DNA of 64,000 nucleotides, taken from assembly GCF_036850765.1 (NCBI RefSeq), contig NC_089492.1:182048106-182112105 (forward strand). The letters are read 5' to 3'. Each line of letters opens with the position of its first letter. The stretch's first letter is position 1. A program made the translations under genes and the position numbers. The notes beneath the pieces are model-generated. The model saw only the letters and a list, made by a program, of their open reading frames with translations, was not told the DNA's origin and did no database searches. This stretch comes from Saccopteryx bilineata (lineage: Eukaryota; Chordata; Mammalia; Chiroptera; Emballonuridae). Shown here piece after piece: positions 45,330 through 55,384 of the stretch.

Positions 45330-45609
45330 TTTTTTTTTCTTTTTTTTTTTTTTCTTTCTTTTTTTTTAAAATAATTTTATTTTTTTAATGGGGTGACATC
45401 AATAAATCAGGATACAAATATTCAAAGATAACAAGTCCAGGGTATCTTGTCGTTCAATCATGTTGCATACCCATCACCCAAAGTCAGATTATCCTCCATC
45501 ACCCTCTATCTTGTTCTCTCTGTGCCCCTCCCCCTCCCCCTTTCCCTCTCCTATTCCCCCCTCCCCCCTGTAACCACCACACCCTTATCAATGTCTCTCA
45601 GTTTCACTT

Positions 45610-48600
45610 TTATGTCCCACCTACGTATGGAATAATGCAGTTCCTGGTTTTTTCTGATTTACTTATTTCGCTTCGTATCATGTTATCAAGATCCCACCAT
45701 TTTGCTGTAAATGTTCTGATGTCATCATTTCTTATGGCTGAGTAGTATTCCATAGTGTATATGTGCCACATCTTCTTTATCCAGTCATCTATTGATGGGC
45801 TTTTTGGTTGTTTCCATGTCCTGGCCACTGTGAACAATGTGCAATAAACATGGGGCTGCATGTGTCTTTACGTATCAATGTTTCTGAGTTTTGGGGGTAT
45901 ATACCCAGTAGAGGGATTGCTAGGTCATAAGGTAGTTCTATTTTCAGTTTTTTGAGGAACCACCATACTTTCTTCCATAATGGTTGTACTACTTTACATT
46001 CCCACCAACAGTGGATGAGGGTTCCTTTTTCTCCACAGCCTCTCCAACATTTGCTATTACCTGTCTTGCTAATAATAGCTAATCGAACAGGTGTGAGGTG
46101 GTATCTCATTGCCGTTTTGATTTGCATTTCTCTAATAGCTAAAGAAGATGAGCATCTTTTCATATATCTGTTGGCCATTTGTATTTCTTCCTGGGAGAAG
46201 TGTCTGTTCATATCCTCTTCCCATTTTTTTATTGGATTGTTTGTTTGTTTGTTGTTGAGTTTTATGGGTTCTTTGTATATTTTGGATATTAGGCCCTTAT
46301 CTGAGCTGTTGTTTGAAAATATCATTTCCCATTTAGTTGGCTTTCTGTTTATTTTGTTATCAGTTTCTCTTGCTGAGCAAAAACTTCTTAGTCTGATGTA
46401 GTCCCATTCATTAATTTTTGCCTTCACTTCTCTTGCCATTGGAGTCAAATTCATAAAATGCTCTTTAAAACCCAGGTCCATGAGTTGAGTACCTATGTCT
46501 TCTTCTATGTACTTAATTGTTTCAGGTCTTATGTTTAGATCTTTGATCCATTTTGAGTTAATATTTGTACAGGGGGAGAGACTGTAGTCCAGTTTCATTC
46601 TTTTGCATGTGGCTTTCCAGTTTTCCCAGCACCATTTATTGAAGAGGCTTTCTTTTCTCCATTGTGTGTTGTTGGCCCCTTTATCAAAAATGATTTGACT
46701 ATATATATGTGGTTTTATTTCTGGACTTTCTATTCTGTTCCATTGGTCTGAGTGTCTATTTTTCTGCCAATACCATGCTGTTTTGATTGTCGTGGCCCTA
46801 TAATAGAGTTTGAAGTCAGGTATTGTTATGCCCCCAGCTTCATTCTTTTTCTTTAGGATTGCTTTGGCTATTCAGGGTTTTTTATAGTTCCATATAAATC
46901 TGATGATTTTTTGCTCTATTTCTTTAAAAAACGTCATTGGAAGTTTGATGGGAATTGCATTAAATTTGTATATTGCTTTGGGTAATATAGCCATCTTGAT
47001 TATATTTATTCTTCCTAGCCAAGAACAAGGTATATTCTTCCATCTCATTATATCTTTTTCGATTTCCCTTAACAATGGTTTATAGTTTTCATTATATAAG
47101 TCCTTTACATTCTTTGTTATGTTTATTCCTAAGTATTTTATTTTTTTTGTTGCAATCGTGAAGGGAATTATTCTTTTGAGTTCGTTCTGAATTGTTTCAT
47201 TGTTGGCATATAGAAAGGGTATTGACTTCTGTATGTTAATTTTGTATCCTGCGACCTTACTGTATTGGCTTATTGTTTCTAGTAGTCTTTTTGTGGATTC
47301 TTTGGGCTTTTCGATGTATAGGATCATATCATCTGCAAAAAGTGATACCTTTACTTCTTCTTTTCCGATATGGATGCCTTTTATTTCTTTGTCTTGTCTG
47401 ATTGCTGTGGCGAGAACCTCTAGTACCACATTAAATAAGAGTGGAGAGAGTGGACAACCCTGTCTTGTTCCTGATTTAAGGGTTTCGGAAAGCCTTCAGT
47501 TTAGTGCCATTTAATATGATGTTAGCTGATGGTTTATCATATATGGCCTTTATCATGTTGAGATATTTTCCTTCTATACCCATTTTGTTGAGAGTCTTAA
47601 ACATAAAATTGTGTTGTATTTTATCGAAAGCCTTTTCTGCGTCTATTGATAAGATCATGTGGTTTTTGTTCTTTGTTTTGTTGATATGGTGTATTACGTT
47701 AACCGTTTTACGTATGTTGAACCATCCTTGAGATTCTGGGATGAATCCCACTTGATCATGATGTATTATTTTTTTAATATGTTGTTGTATTCGATTTGCT
47801 AGTATTTTGTTTAGTATTTTAGCATCTGTATTCATTAGAGATATTGGTCTGTAGTTTTCTTTTTTTGTGCCATCCTTGCCTGGTTTTGGTATGAGGGTTA
47901 TGTTGGCCTCATAAAATGTGTTTGGAAGTATTACTTCTTCTTCAATTTTTTGGAAGACTTTGAGTAGAATAGGAACCAAGTCTTCTTTGAATGTTTGATA
48001 AAATTCGCTGGTATAGCCGTCAGGGCCTGGACTTTTATTTTGGGGGAGGTTTTTAATGGTTTTTTCTATTTCTTCTCTACTGATAGGTCTGTTTAGGCTT
48101 TCTGCTTCTTCTTGACTCAGTCTAGGAAGGTTGTATTGTTCTAGGAATTTATCCATTTCTTCTAGGTTGTTGAATTTAGTGGCATAAAGTTTTTCATAGT
48201 ATTCTACAATAATTCTTTGTATACCTACGGTGTCCGTGGTGATTCCCCTCTTTCATTTTGGATTTTGTTTATATGAGTTCTTTCTCTTTTTTCCTTGGTA
48301 AGTCTTGCCAAGGGTTTGTCAATTTTGTTGATCTTTTCAAAGAACCAGCTCCTTGTTCTATTAATTTTTTCTATAGTTTTTCTGTTCTCTAATTCATTTA
48401 TTTCTGCTCTGATTTTTATTATCTCCTTTCTTCGGCTGGTTTTGGGTTGTCTTTGTTCTTCTTTTTCTAGTTCCTTAAGGTGGGATGTTAAGTGGTTCAC
48501 TTGGGCTCTCTCTTGTTTGTTCATATATGCCTGAAGTGATATGATCTTCACTCTTATCACTGCTTTTGCTGCATCCCATAGATTCTGATATGTCATATTG

Positions 48601-49439
48601 TCATTTTCATTAGTCTGTATATATCTTTTGATCTCTGCACTTATTTCTTCTTTGACCCATTCATTTTTTAAAAGTATGTTGTTTAGTTTCCACATTTTTG
48701 TGGGATTTTTTTTCTCTTTTTTGCAGTTGAATTCTAGTTTCAAGGCTTTATGATCAGAAAATATGCTTGGTACAACTTCAATTTTTCTGAATTTGCTGAT
48801 GTTGTTTTTGTGGCCCAACATATGGTCAATTCTTGAGAATGCTCCATGTACACTGGAGAAAAATGTATACTCAGTCACTTTGGGATGAAATGTCCTGTAG
48901 ATGTCTATCATATCCAGGTGCTCTAGTGTTTTGTTTAAGGCCACTATGTCTTTGTTGATTCTCTGTTTGGATGATCGATCTAGAGCCGTCAGCAGTGTAT
49001 TGAGGTCTCCAAGTATGATTGTATTTTTGTCAGTTTTTGTTTTAAGATCAATAAGTAGCTGTCTTATATATTTTGGTGCTCCTTGGTTTGGTGCATATAT
49101 ATTAAGAATTGTTATGTCTTCTTGATTCAGTGTCCCCTTAGCCATTATGAAATGGCCATTTTTATCTCTGAGTACTTTTCCTGTCTTGTAGTCAGCATTA
49201 TCCGATATGAGTATTGCTACACCTGCTTTTTTTTGGATGTTATTTGCTTGGAGTATTGTTTTCCAGCCTTTCACTTTGAATTTGTTTTTATCCTTGTTAC
49301 TTAGATGAGTTTCCTGTAGGCAGCATACAGTTGGATTTTGTTTTTTAATCCATTCTGCTACTCTGTGCCTTTTTATTGGTGAGTTTAATCCGTTTACATT
49401 TAGTGTAATTATTGATACTTGTGAGTTCCCTATTGCCAT
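45610..49439 (-). pseudogene. L1 ORF2 (endonuclease, reverse transcriptase), broken
   Basis: ORF2 begins at 49,439 ([20 protein letters not shown]) and ends at 45,610 (VGGT-stop), about 1,275 codons, the usual length. The endonuclease part is 49,439-48,225: N14, the QETH element at about residues 42-45 and SDH near residue 230 are present. The reverse transcriptase part spans 48,156-46,872, with NYRPISLMN, the DAEKAFDKI block and the catalytic FADD (about 47,328-47,339). The C-terminal part 46,598-45,789 has the cysteine knuckle C-x3-C-x7-H-x4-C ([18 protein letters not shown]). Breaks: a frameshift near 48,230, compensated near 47,450-47,480, a stop near 46,870, and another frameshift near 45,800-45,860. 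No product of full length can be made. Confidence 0.92.
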
Positions 49440-49739
49440 TTTACAGCTTGCTTTCTTTTAGTTTTGTGTCTTGTTTGATCCTTCTCTTTCATTTTTTCTA
49501 TCTTTTGTTTTTATTTAGTTGTATTCCATACATCTTTCCTCTGTTGCTATCTTTTTTATCTCATGTGCTTCTGTGGTGGTTTTTTCAGTGGTGGTTACCT
49601 TTGAGTAATGAAAAGGGTCCCTACCCTGTTCATTGTAGCGAACTATTTTGTGAGTACTTTTGCACTCCATCGTCCTTTGCTACTGTTAATCTCCATCTTC
49701 TCCCCCTCTTTCTTTTTGTTGTTGTCACAGTTTAAATTT

Positions 49740-50990
49740 GGTTTTATTGTGTTCTTCTTGGAGCTTTTACTTGTGGCTCTGTTTTTTTTTGTTCTTTGTA
49801 TCTGATTGGAGAACCCCCTTTAGTAATTCCTGGAGTGGGGGTTTTCTGATGATAAATTCCCTCATCCTTTCTGTATCTGTGAATGTTTTTATTTCTCCTT
49901 CATATTTGAAGGATAGCTTTGATGGGTATAGTATTCATGGCTGAAAGTTCCTCTCTTTCAGGACTTTAAATATTGGGGTCCACTCTCTTCTAGCTTGTAG
50001 AGTTTCTGCTGAGAAATCTGATGATAATCTAATGGGCCTTCCTTTATACGTTGTATTCTTCTTTTCCCTGGCTGCCTTGAGAATTTTTTCTTTCTCATTG
50101 GTTTGTGTCAATTTCATTATGATATGCCTTGGAGTAGGTTTGTTGGGGTTAAGAAAACTCGGTGTTCTGTTTGCTTCTTGAATTTGGGGCTTTAGTTCTT
50201 TCCACAGGCTTGGGAAGTTCTCTTCTATTATTTGTTTGAGTATGTTCTCCATTCCATTTTCTCTCTCTTCTCCCTCTGATATACCTATTATTCTTATGTT
50301 ATTCTTTTTTTTTTTTAATTTTTTATTTATTCATTTTAGAGAGGAAAGGGAAAGACAGAGAGAGAGAGAGAGGAGAGAGACAGAGAGAGAGAGAAGGGGG
50401 GAGGAGCTGGAAGCATCAACTCCCATATGTGCCTTGACCAGGCAAGCCCAGGGTTTCGAACCGGCAACCTCAGCATTTCCAGTTCGACGCTTTATCCACT
50501 GCGCCACCACAGGTCAGGCATTATGTTATTCTTTTTGATGGAGTCAGATAATTCTTGTAGGGCTATCTCATTTTTTTTTAATTTTTGAGTCTCTTTCTTC
50601 TTCTCTCTGTTGTGCCTCAAGTTGCTTGTCTTCTATTTCACTAATCCTCTCTTCTATCTGACCTGTTCTATTAGCTAAGCTTGTTACTTCATTTTTCAGC
50701 TCGTGAATTGAGTTTTTCATCTCTGTTTGATTTGTTTTTATAGTTTCAATTTCTTTGGACATATATTCTTTGTGTTCTTTGAGTTGTTTTCTGAGCTCCC
50801 TAAATTGCCTTTCTGTGTTTTCTTGTATATCTCGGAGGATTTTTAGGATTTCTATCTTGAATTCTCTGTCATTTAGCTCCAAGTTTTCCAATATATTAAA
50901 TTTTTTCTCCATAGATTTTTCCTCATCTAGCTGTGTTACCTCTCTTTCTTTTGTATCCTTGATATTCGATTTTCTCTTCCTTAATGGCAT
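49740..50990 (-). pseudogene. L1 ORF1 (RNA-binding protein), broken by a SINE
   Basis: The N-terminal part, 50,990-50,568, is a lysine/glutamate-rich coiled coil typical of L1 ORF1p (heptad-like ELRKQLKEHKEYMSKEIETI, about residues 64-83). The RNA-recognition and C-terminal part reads at 50,252-49,935 (RHIIMKLTQTNEKEKILKAA, ARREWTPIFKVLKERN) and continues past a stop at 49,932-49,934 to about 49,740. Breaks: a frameshift in an A-run near 50,570, the SINE at 50,310-50,520 and the premature stop. ORF1p normally trimerises and coats L1 RNA. Confidence 0.88.
50294..50536 (-). mobile_element. SINE inserted in L1 ORF1, perfect 16-bp duplication
   Basis: SINE body 50,310-50,520 in reverse orientation with the reversed tRNA head CTTTATCCACTGCGCCACCA. 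TTATGTTATTCTTTTT is present at 50,294-50,309 and again at 50,521-50,536 without mismatch. The same SINE subfamily lies at 19.9 kb. Confidence 0.95.
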
Positions 50991-52309
50991 CTGAGGGTGG
51001 TTTTGTTGATAGTATTAATGAGATTTAATAAAGAATAAAAAGTTAAAAAAATAAAAAATCAAAGTTTTTTTTTTAAAAAAAATTAATAATGAAATAAAAA
51101 TAAAAGAAAATAATAATTTTTTAAAAAAGGAAATTATTCCACCCCTCCTTTTTTCCTCTCCTCTCCCCTTTTTCTTGAGAAAATCTTGTGGTGAACTATG
51201 AATTATAACAACCAATGCCTGTGATGGAGGGCCTGAATTGGGGAAAAGTAATAAAGGGGCAAAAAAAAGGGGGGGTATGGACCCACAAAAAGCAAATAAG
51301 GAAAAAATTTGGGTCAAGAATAAAATGATTTACTTTTAGGTGTTGGTTGTCTAAGAGTTATGATGAGAGGAATAAGAGGAAAACAGAAAAATGGGGGGAC
51401 AAATTAAAAAAATACTATTGTATTTAGTGGAACAAGAACTAGATAAAATGGAGAGCCAGGGATGGGAGCACTGCTAGTGAGTTAAAAAGATGAAGTAAAA
51501 ACCCCCCAAAATGCCACAAACATAAGTTTGAGTCCCTGATAAGATAATTTGTTTGTTATTGAGGTTTGAATGAGAGGAGATGTAAAGGAGAAAGGAAGAA
51601 ACTAATATAGAGGGAGAAAAGAAAGAGAGAGAGAGAAAAAAAGAAGGAACCACTAAAAGAAGAAAATAGAAAGGAGAGAGAGAGAGTTAAGGGTTTTGGA
51701 GTGCAACCCTCATAGAGAGAAAGGAAGAGGAGAAAAAAGATAATGGGAGATGTAACACTTATGGGTAGTGTTGTTCAAGGAGAGGAGAGAGTAAGACCAG
51801 CGGAGAGTTAATCGGCCAAATTGGAGGAGGAAAAAAAGTATCAAGAATGAAGATAAGAGAAACAAATGAACAAATATAATAAAATGGGAAGGTTATAAAG
51901 TCAGCAGATTATTCTTGATTTTGAGAGGTTATCTTCTTGCTTTTTCTTTTCTCTCCCTCTTCCTGGTCGGTGACTCTGTACCCCATGTTCTGCCCCTTTG
52001 GCACACTCAGGTAGAGGTTTGCAGTTGATAAGTCTCTATGGCAATGTCATGTATTGTGCTGTAGTCTCTTTGGGAGTCGAGGCTCATCAGCATTTATAGG
52101 CTCCGACAGTGAGAGAGTCCGTGTTCCTGGAGCCTTTCTCCTAGTCTTTCCTTCCTCAATTAGTAGCCTGATAATCCAGCTATGGGGTTGCTGCTGCCTC
52201 TGCCTAGATAGTAAGAGGTTCAAAGAGCTGGCAACTCCCCACTCTATTCCCACTTAGCACAGGGCTCTGGGTAAGGCTCAGTCAGTCAGAGCTGCTAGCA
52301 TAATCAGGC

Positions 52310-52920
52310 GGGCTTTCTGCCCACTCAAAGACCTCTGGCTCTGCCACTCTGTCCGATAACACAGGCGGGCACCCACTTCCAGGGCGCTTCGAGGAAACTC
52401 TCATTCACTATCTGCGCGTGCAGACCAGGATATCTGGCCAGCAGTTCACGCTCTTAGTGAAACCCCCAACCGCATGGAAAAGTTGCAGCTTTGGAATTCG
52501 CTCTCGCTCCGTCCCCGTGCACGGCTTTTGCAAGGTGCTGGGGCGGCCCGAGATTCTGCTTTTGCCCACACAAAGGCCCCTGACTCTGCCCCTTTGTGCG
52601 ATAACACGGGCGCGCACTGCCGAGGCACTCGGAGGAATCGCTCACTTCCTATCTGCGCGCGCACACCAGGATATGAGGCCGGCCGCGTTTCCCTCTGAGT
52701 GAAACCCTCACCGGCACGGAAAATTTCCACCGTTGGAATTAGTTCTTGCTCCCTCCCGTGCACGGCTTTCCCAGGGCGCTGGGGCTGCCAGAGATTCTGC
52801 TTTCGGCCCACAGAAAGGCCTCTGACCCTGCCTCTCTGTGGGGTAACACGGACACCCACTTCCGGGGCTTAGGAAGAAATCTCTCGCCCACTAACTGTGC
52901 ACCAACCAGGAGAACAGGTA
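52310..52920. repeat. Tandem CpG-rich monomers in the L1 5' UTR
   Basis: Units of about 245 and 242 bp: the marker ATAACAC occurs at 52,356 and 52,601 and its variant GTAACAC at 52,843. Each unit carries a GTGCACGGCTTT block, an AGATTCTGCTTT block and a CACCAGGA-like block after a CTGCGCGYGCA stretch. There are two whole units with partial units at both ends, diverged from each other by perhaps 15-20%. Confidence 0.85.
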
Positions 52921-53325
52921 AAATGGCTGCCCCGCTTGTCTTTCTTTGTTTGGGTTTGGCGCGAGTGTTAGCTTGTATTGCCCGGGTTGCCACAGGATCA
53001 GTTTTTCCTCGGCTAGGATCTCCGTTCCACAGCCTGTTTCGGCCCTTTGTGCCGCAGCCTGGATGTATTCACCCCCTTTGCCCGCCTCAGTTTCTATATT
53101 CACAGTTACCAGAGAAAGCCACCCTGTTTAGGTTAGTGAGGAAGGCGGAGCATTTCTTACTCCCTATTTCCTTCGGGGTTTGGTTATATATTTAGCCAAT
53201 TTTTCACTCGACCATACCTTTGGGTGTATTGTGAAGCATCTGGAGGCTCCAAGTATAGGTTTTTCTGTTTCTGGTTGAAGATCTTGTTGAGTTTTGGGGG
53301 AGATTTATCGGTATCGCTTCCTACT

Positions 53326-53345
53326 CCGCCATTACTCTGACGTCA
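53326..53345 (-). promoter_or_regulatory. CRE-like palindrome and YY1-like core at the L1 5' end
   Basis: TGACGTCA at 53,338-53,345 is a perfect CREB/ATF palindrome beginning one base into the element. On the minus strand ATGGCGG (53,326-53,332) is a YY1-like core placed where human L1 carries its YY1 site. Function is inferred. Confidence 0.6.
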
Positions 53346-53346
53346 T

Positions 53347-53360
53347 CTGGTTCTATTTTC
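53347..53360. repeat. Target-site duplication, L1 5' side
   Basis: CTGGTTCTATTTTC, identical to 45,158-45,171. The cut implied is TTTTC/AAAT, close to the L1 endonuclease preference for T-runs followed by A. Confidence 0.95.
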
Positions 53361-53560
53361 AAATAGCTTATTGCTAATATTTGGTTCTACATCTCTAAAG
53401 CCTTTCAGACTCCCCAAAGCTTTCAGGTGCTTGTTCTAGTTTAATCACTTTGGAATACACAAGATAAGTTTAATTCCCTTTCCATAAAACAGCTTTTCAA
53501 TTATTTAAAGACAGGCCTCTTATGACTATTACTCTGTCTTTTCTTAATAAGCAAGATGAT

Positions 53561-53591
53561 TCACACACACATATATATATATACATCATCA

Positions 53592-53623
<32 letters not shown>

Positions 53624-53624
53624 T
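53561..53624. repeat. Compound (CA)(TA)(ATT)n microsatellite
   Basis: CA run, TA run, a CAT triplet run and about 11 ATT units. Confidence 0.97.
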
Positions 53625-53821
53625 TGGACAGCACGGTTGTATGTTTCTTTCATCTTGCTGATGATTCTTCCTGAAACACATTCCAGATTTTATACCTCAC
53701 TTTTAATATGTAGAACCCAGGAATGAATGCAAATTTCCAGGTCTGATCTGGCAGAACAGAGCACAAAGTGTGCATGTCCTCTTTCACTTTATTTTGTAGT
53801 TGATTGCTTTGTTTATTTGCA

Positions 53822-54005
53822 ACCATATTGCTTTTGAAACTTTTATTTATTTTAGGGAGAGAGAGAGAAAGAGAGAGAGAAACAGCAACTTGTTTCACTG
53901 GCTAATTCCTGCATGTGCCCTGAGCAGGGATCAAACCCACAACCCTGGCTCGTAGGGACGACACTTCAACCAACTGGGATACCCAGCCATTACCATATTG
54001 CTTTT
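53822..54005 (-). mobile_element. Short SINE with perfect 14-bp duplication
   Basis: SINE body 53,836-53,991 (156 bp) with a (GA)n part and a reversed tRNA-like head (GATCAAACCCACAACCCTGG). ACCATATTGCTTTT occurs at 53,822-53,835 and 53,992-54,005. Confidence 0.92.
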
Positions 54006-55204
54006 AGCTAACATTAAATTAATTGTTTACTAAGACTCTGAAAGCTCTTAAAAAATGTCATCTGCATTCATGTCAAATTTCTCCATTATGTGCACTGTAA
54101 GATTTTAGATCTCAAGTGCCGGTGCGGGACAATTACCTTTATTGAATCTAATTATTTTTAGATTTTGCTTATCAGTCCAGTCCATCAAAAACTTTTTAGA
54201 CTCTGATTCTGTAGAATATCACCATTATCATAGCAATTTATGTCTCCTGAAGAAGTGATAAACACATCCTTTGCATGTTCATCTAAGTCACTGGTAAAAA
54301 CATTGAGCCTGCACACAGCTATGAACTATTTCTTCGGCAGATCACCAGGAGTCTAGGAAGCCCTCACCAGGTATGACATCACTCCATTAATGACTATTCT
54401 TTGGATATGACTTCTGAATAGTTAATAACCCACTAAAATGTTTTCACATCCAACCCTCTTTTCTCTATCTTAACCACCAGTATGTTATTAGAGACATCAC
54501 CAATTGTTTTTGCTAAAGTCTAGATGCCTGAATGGAAATGTGTGTACACTGTCTTTGTCTGCCGGCTCACCATTGAGGAATGGAAGTGGGCTGGACTTGT
54601 TCTTGTGAACCCATGCTGAGTCCTGTAATCACTTCTTTGTCATTTGAGCACTTATTACAACATGGCTTTAGTAATATATTCTGGAATCTTGTCTGAGATC
54701 CATATCAAGCCCAGTCATCTGTAGGTTACAGAATCTATTTTTTATTCATTTTAGAAAATTCAAAAGATATTTACTCATTTCTGGCCTTCTAAGTTCTCTT
54801 GACTTTCTCTCAAACACCATGTCTATCCTGTCTTTGCTCTGCTACTAGCCCCAAATACAGCTGAAAAGTATTTTGTTTTTGTCTTTTTATTTGTTGGCCA
54901 GCCTAAGGACATTTTGATAAAATTCTGTCTGTGTCACTTTCTTATACACTTCTTTGGTTTGTGTCCTTCCCAACCTGTCCTTTAAAATTTGAGCTTCCAG
55001 AACAGTGGTTTGCAACCATAACTGAATATTGAGATCACTTGGGATGATTTTAAAAATTATTCAGGCTGGTTTCTCGCCCTAGAAAAGTTAAATCAAATCT
55101 TTAGGGAACAATGGCAGCATTTGCATTTTTTTCTCACAGTCTTCTAAGGGACAGCCAATGTTGAAACTAAAATGGAGTGACATAATAGTTTTGTTAGTTT
55201 CTGG

Positions 55205-55384
55205 GTTTTTTTTTATTTTTTACATAGTTTTATTTATTGATATTTAGAGAGAGGGAGAAAGAGAGAGAGACTTTGATTTGTTGTTCCACTTATTCATGCC
55301 ATCATTGGTTGATTCTTGTGTGTGCCCTCACCGGGAATTGAATCCACAATTTCAGCATGTTGGGATGATGCTCTAACTAACTAA
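55205..55384 (-). mobile_element. SINE fragment at the broken edge of the old L1
   Basis: T-rich/GA-rich tail followed by ACCGGGAATTGAATCCACAA and GGATGATGCTCTAACTAACT, which is a reversed tRNA-like head. The head is cut where the L1 begins, without a visible duplication. Confidence 0.75.

Larger units (their letters stand above)
45172..53346 (-). mobile_element. Full-length L1 retrotransposon with 3' transduction
   Basis: An 8.2-kb minus-strand L1: 5' end at 53,346, 5' UTR with monomers, ORF1, ORF2, 3' UTR, A-rich tail at 45,330-45,367, then a 132-bp non-L1 segment and a second poly(A) (26 T on the plus strand, 45,172-45,197). A perfect 14-bp target duplication flanks the whole unit. ORF1 and ORF2 are open over long stretches but carry several frameshifts and stops, and a SINE sits in ORF1, so the copy is dead though fairly young. 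The copy is nested in a CR1/L3-like repeat. Confidence 0.93.
50991..53346 (-). promoter_or_regulatory. L1 5' UTR / internal promoter region
   Basis: About 2.35 kb between the L1 5' end and ORF1. The half nearer ORF1 (51,000-51,900) is A/G-rich on the plus strand. The half nearer the 5' end is GC- and CpG-rich and contains tandem monomers. The region should act as the L1 promoter by analogy with other L1s. Confidence 0.7.
53361..54780 (-). mobile_element. CR1/L3-like LINE remnant, right part
   Basis: Continues the repeat cut by the L1. Translated antisense words of a non-L1 LINE reverse transcriptase can be traced near 54,480-54,740 (a reading equivalent to the region around the LDFSK box, with CATGCTGAGTCCTGTAATCA on the plus strand), and the plus-strand order CTCCATTAATGACTATTCTT, AACTATTTCTTCGGCAGATC, ATGTTATTAGAGACATCACC is the expected one. 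It is very old and interrupted by a microsatellite and a SINE. Confidence 0.55.

Noticed and set aside
45952..49944. Plus-strand frames across the L1 (for example 45,952-46,401 and 49,412-49,735)
   Set aside because: They are antisense shadows of L1 ORF2 and the ORF1/ORF2 spacer.
52310..52920. Tandem units considered as a CRISPR-like or satellite array
   Set aside because: Units of about 243 bp without spacers inside an L1 5' UTR; not an array of short repeats and not a satellite.
52408..53195. Frames on both strands in the GC-rich 52.4-53.2 kb block
   Set aside because: The block is L1 5' UTR monomer sequence and is stop-poor only because it is GC-rich.
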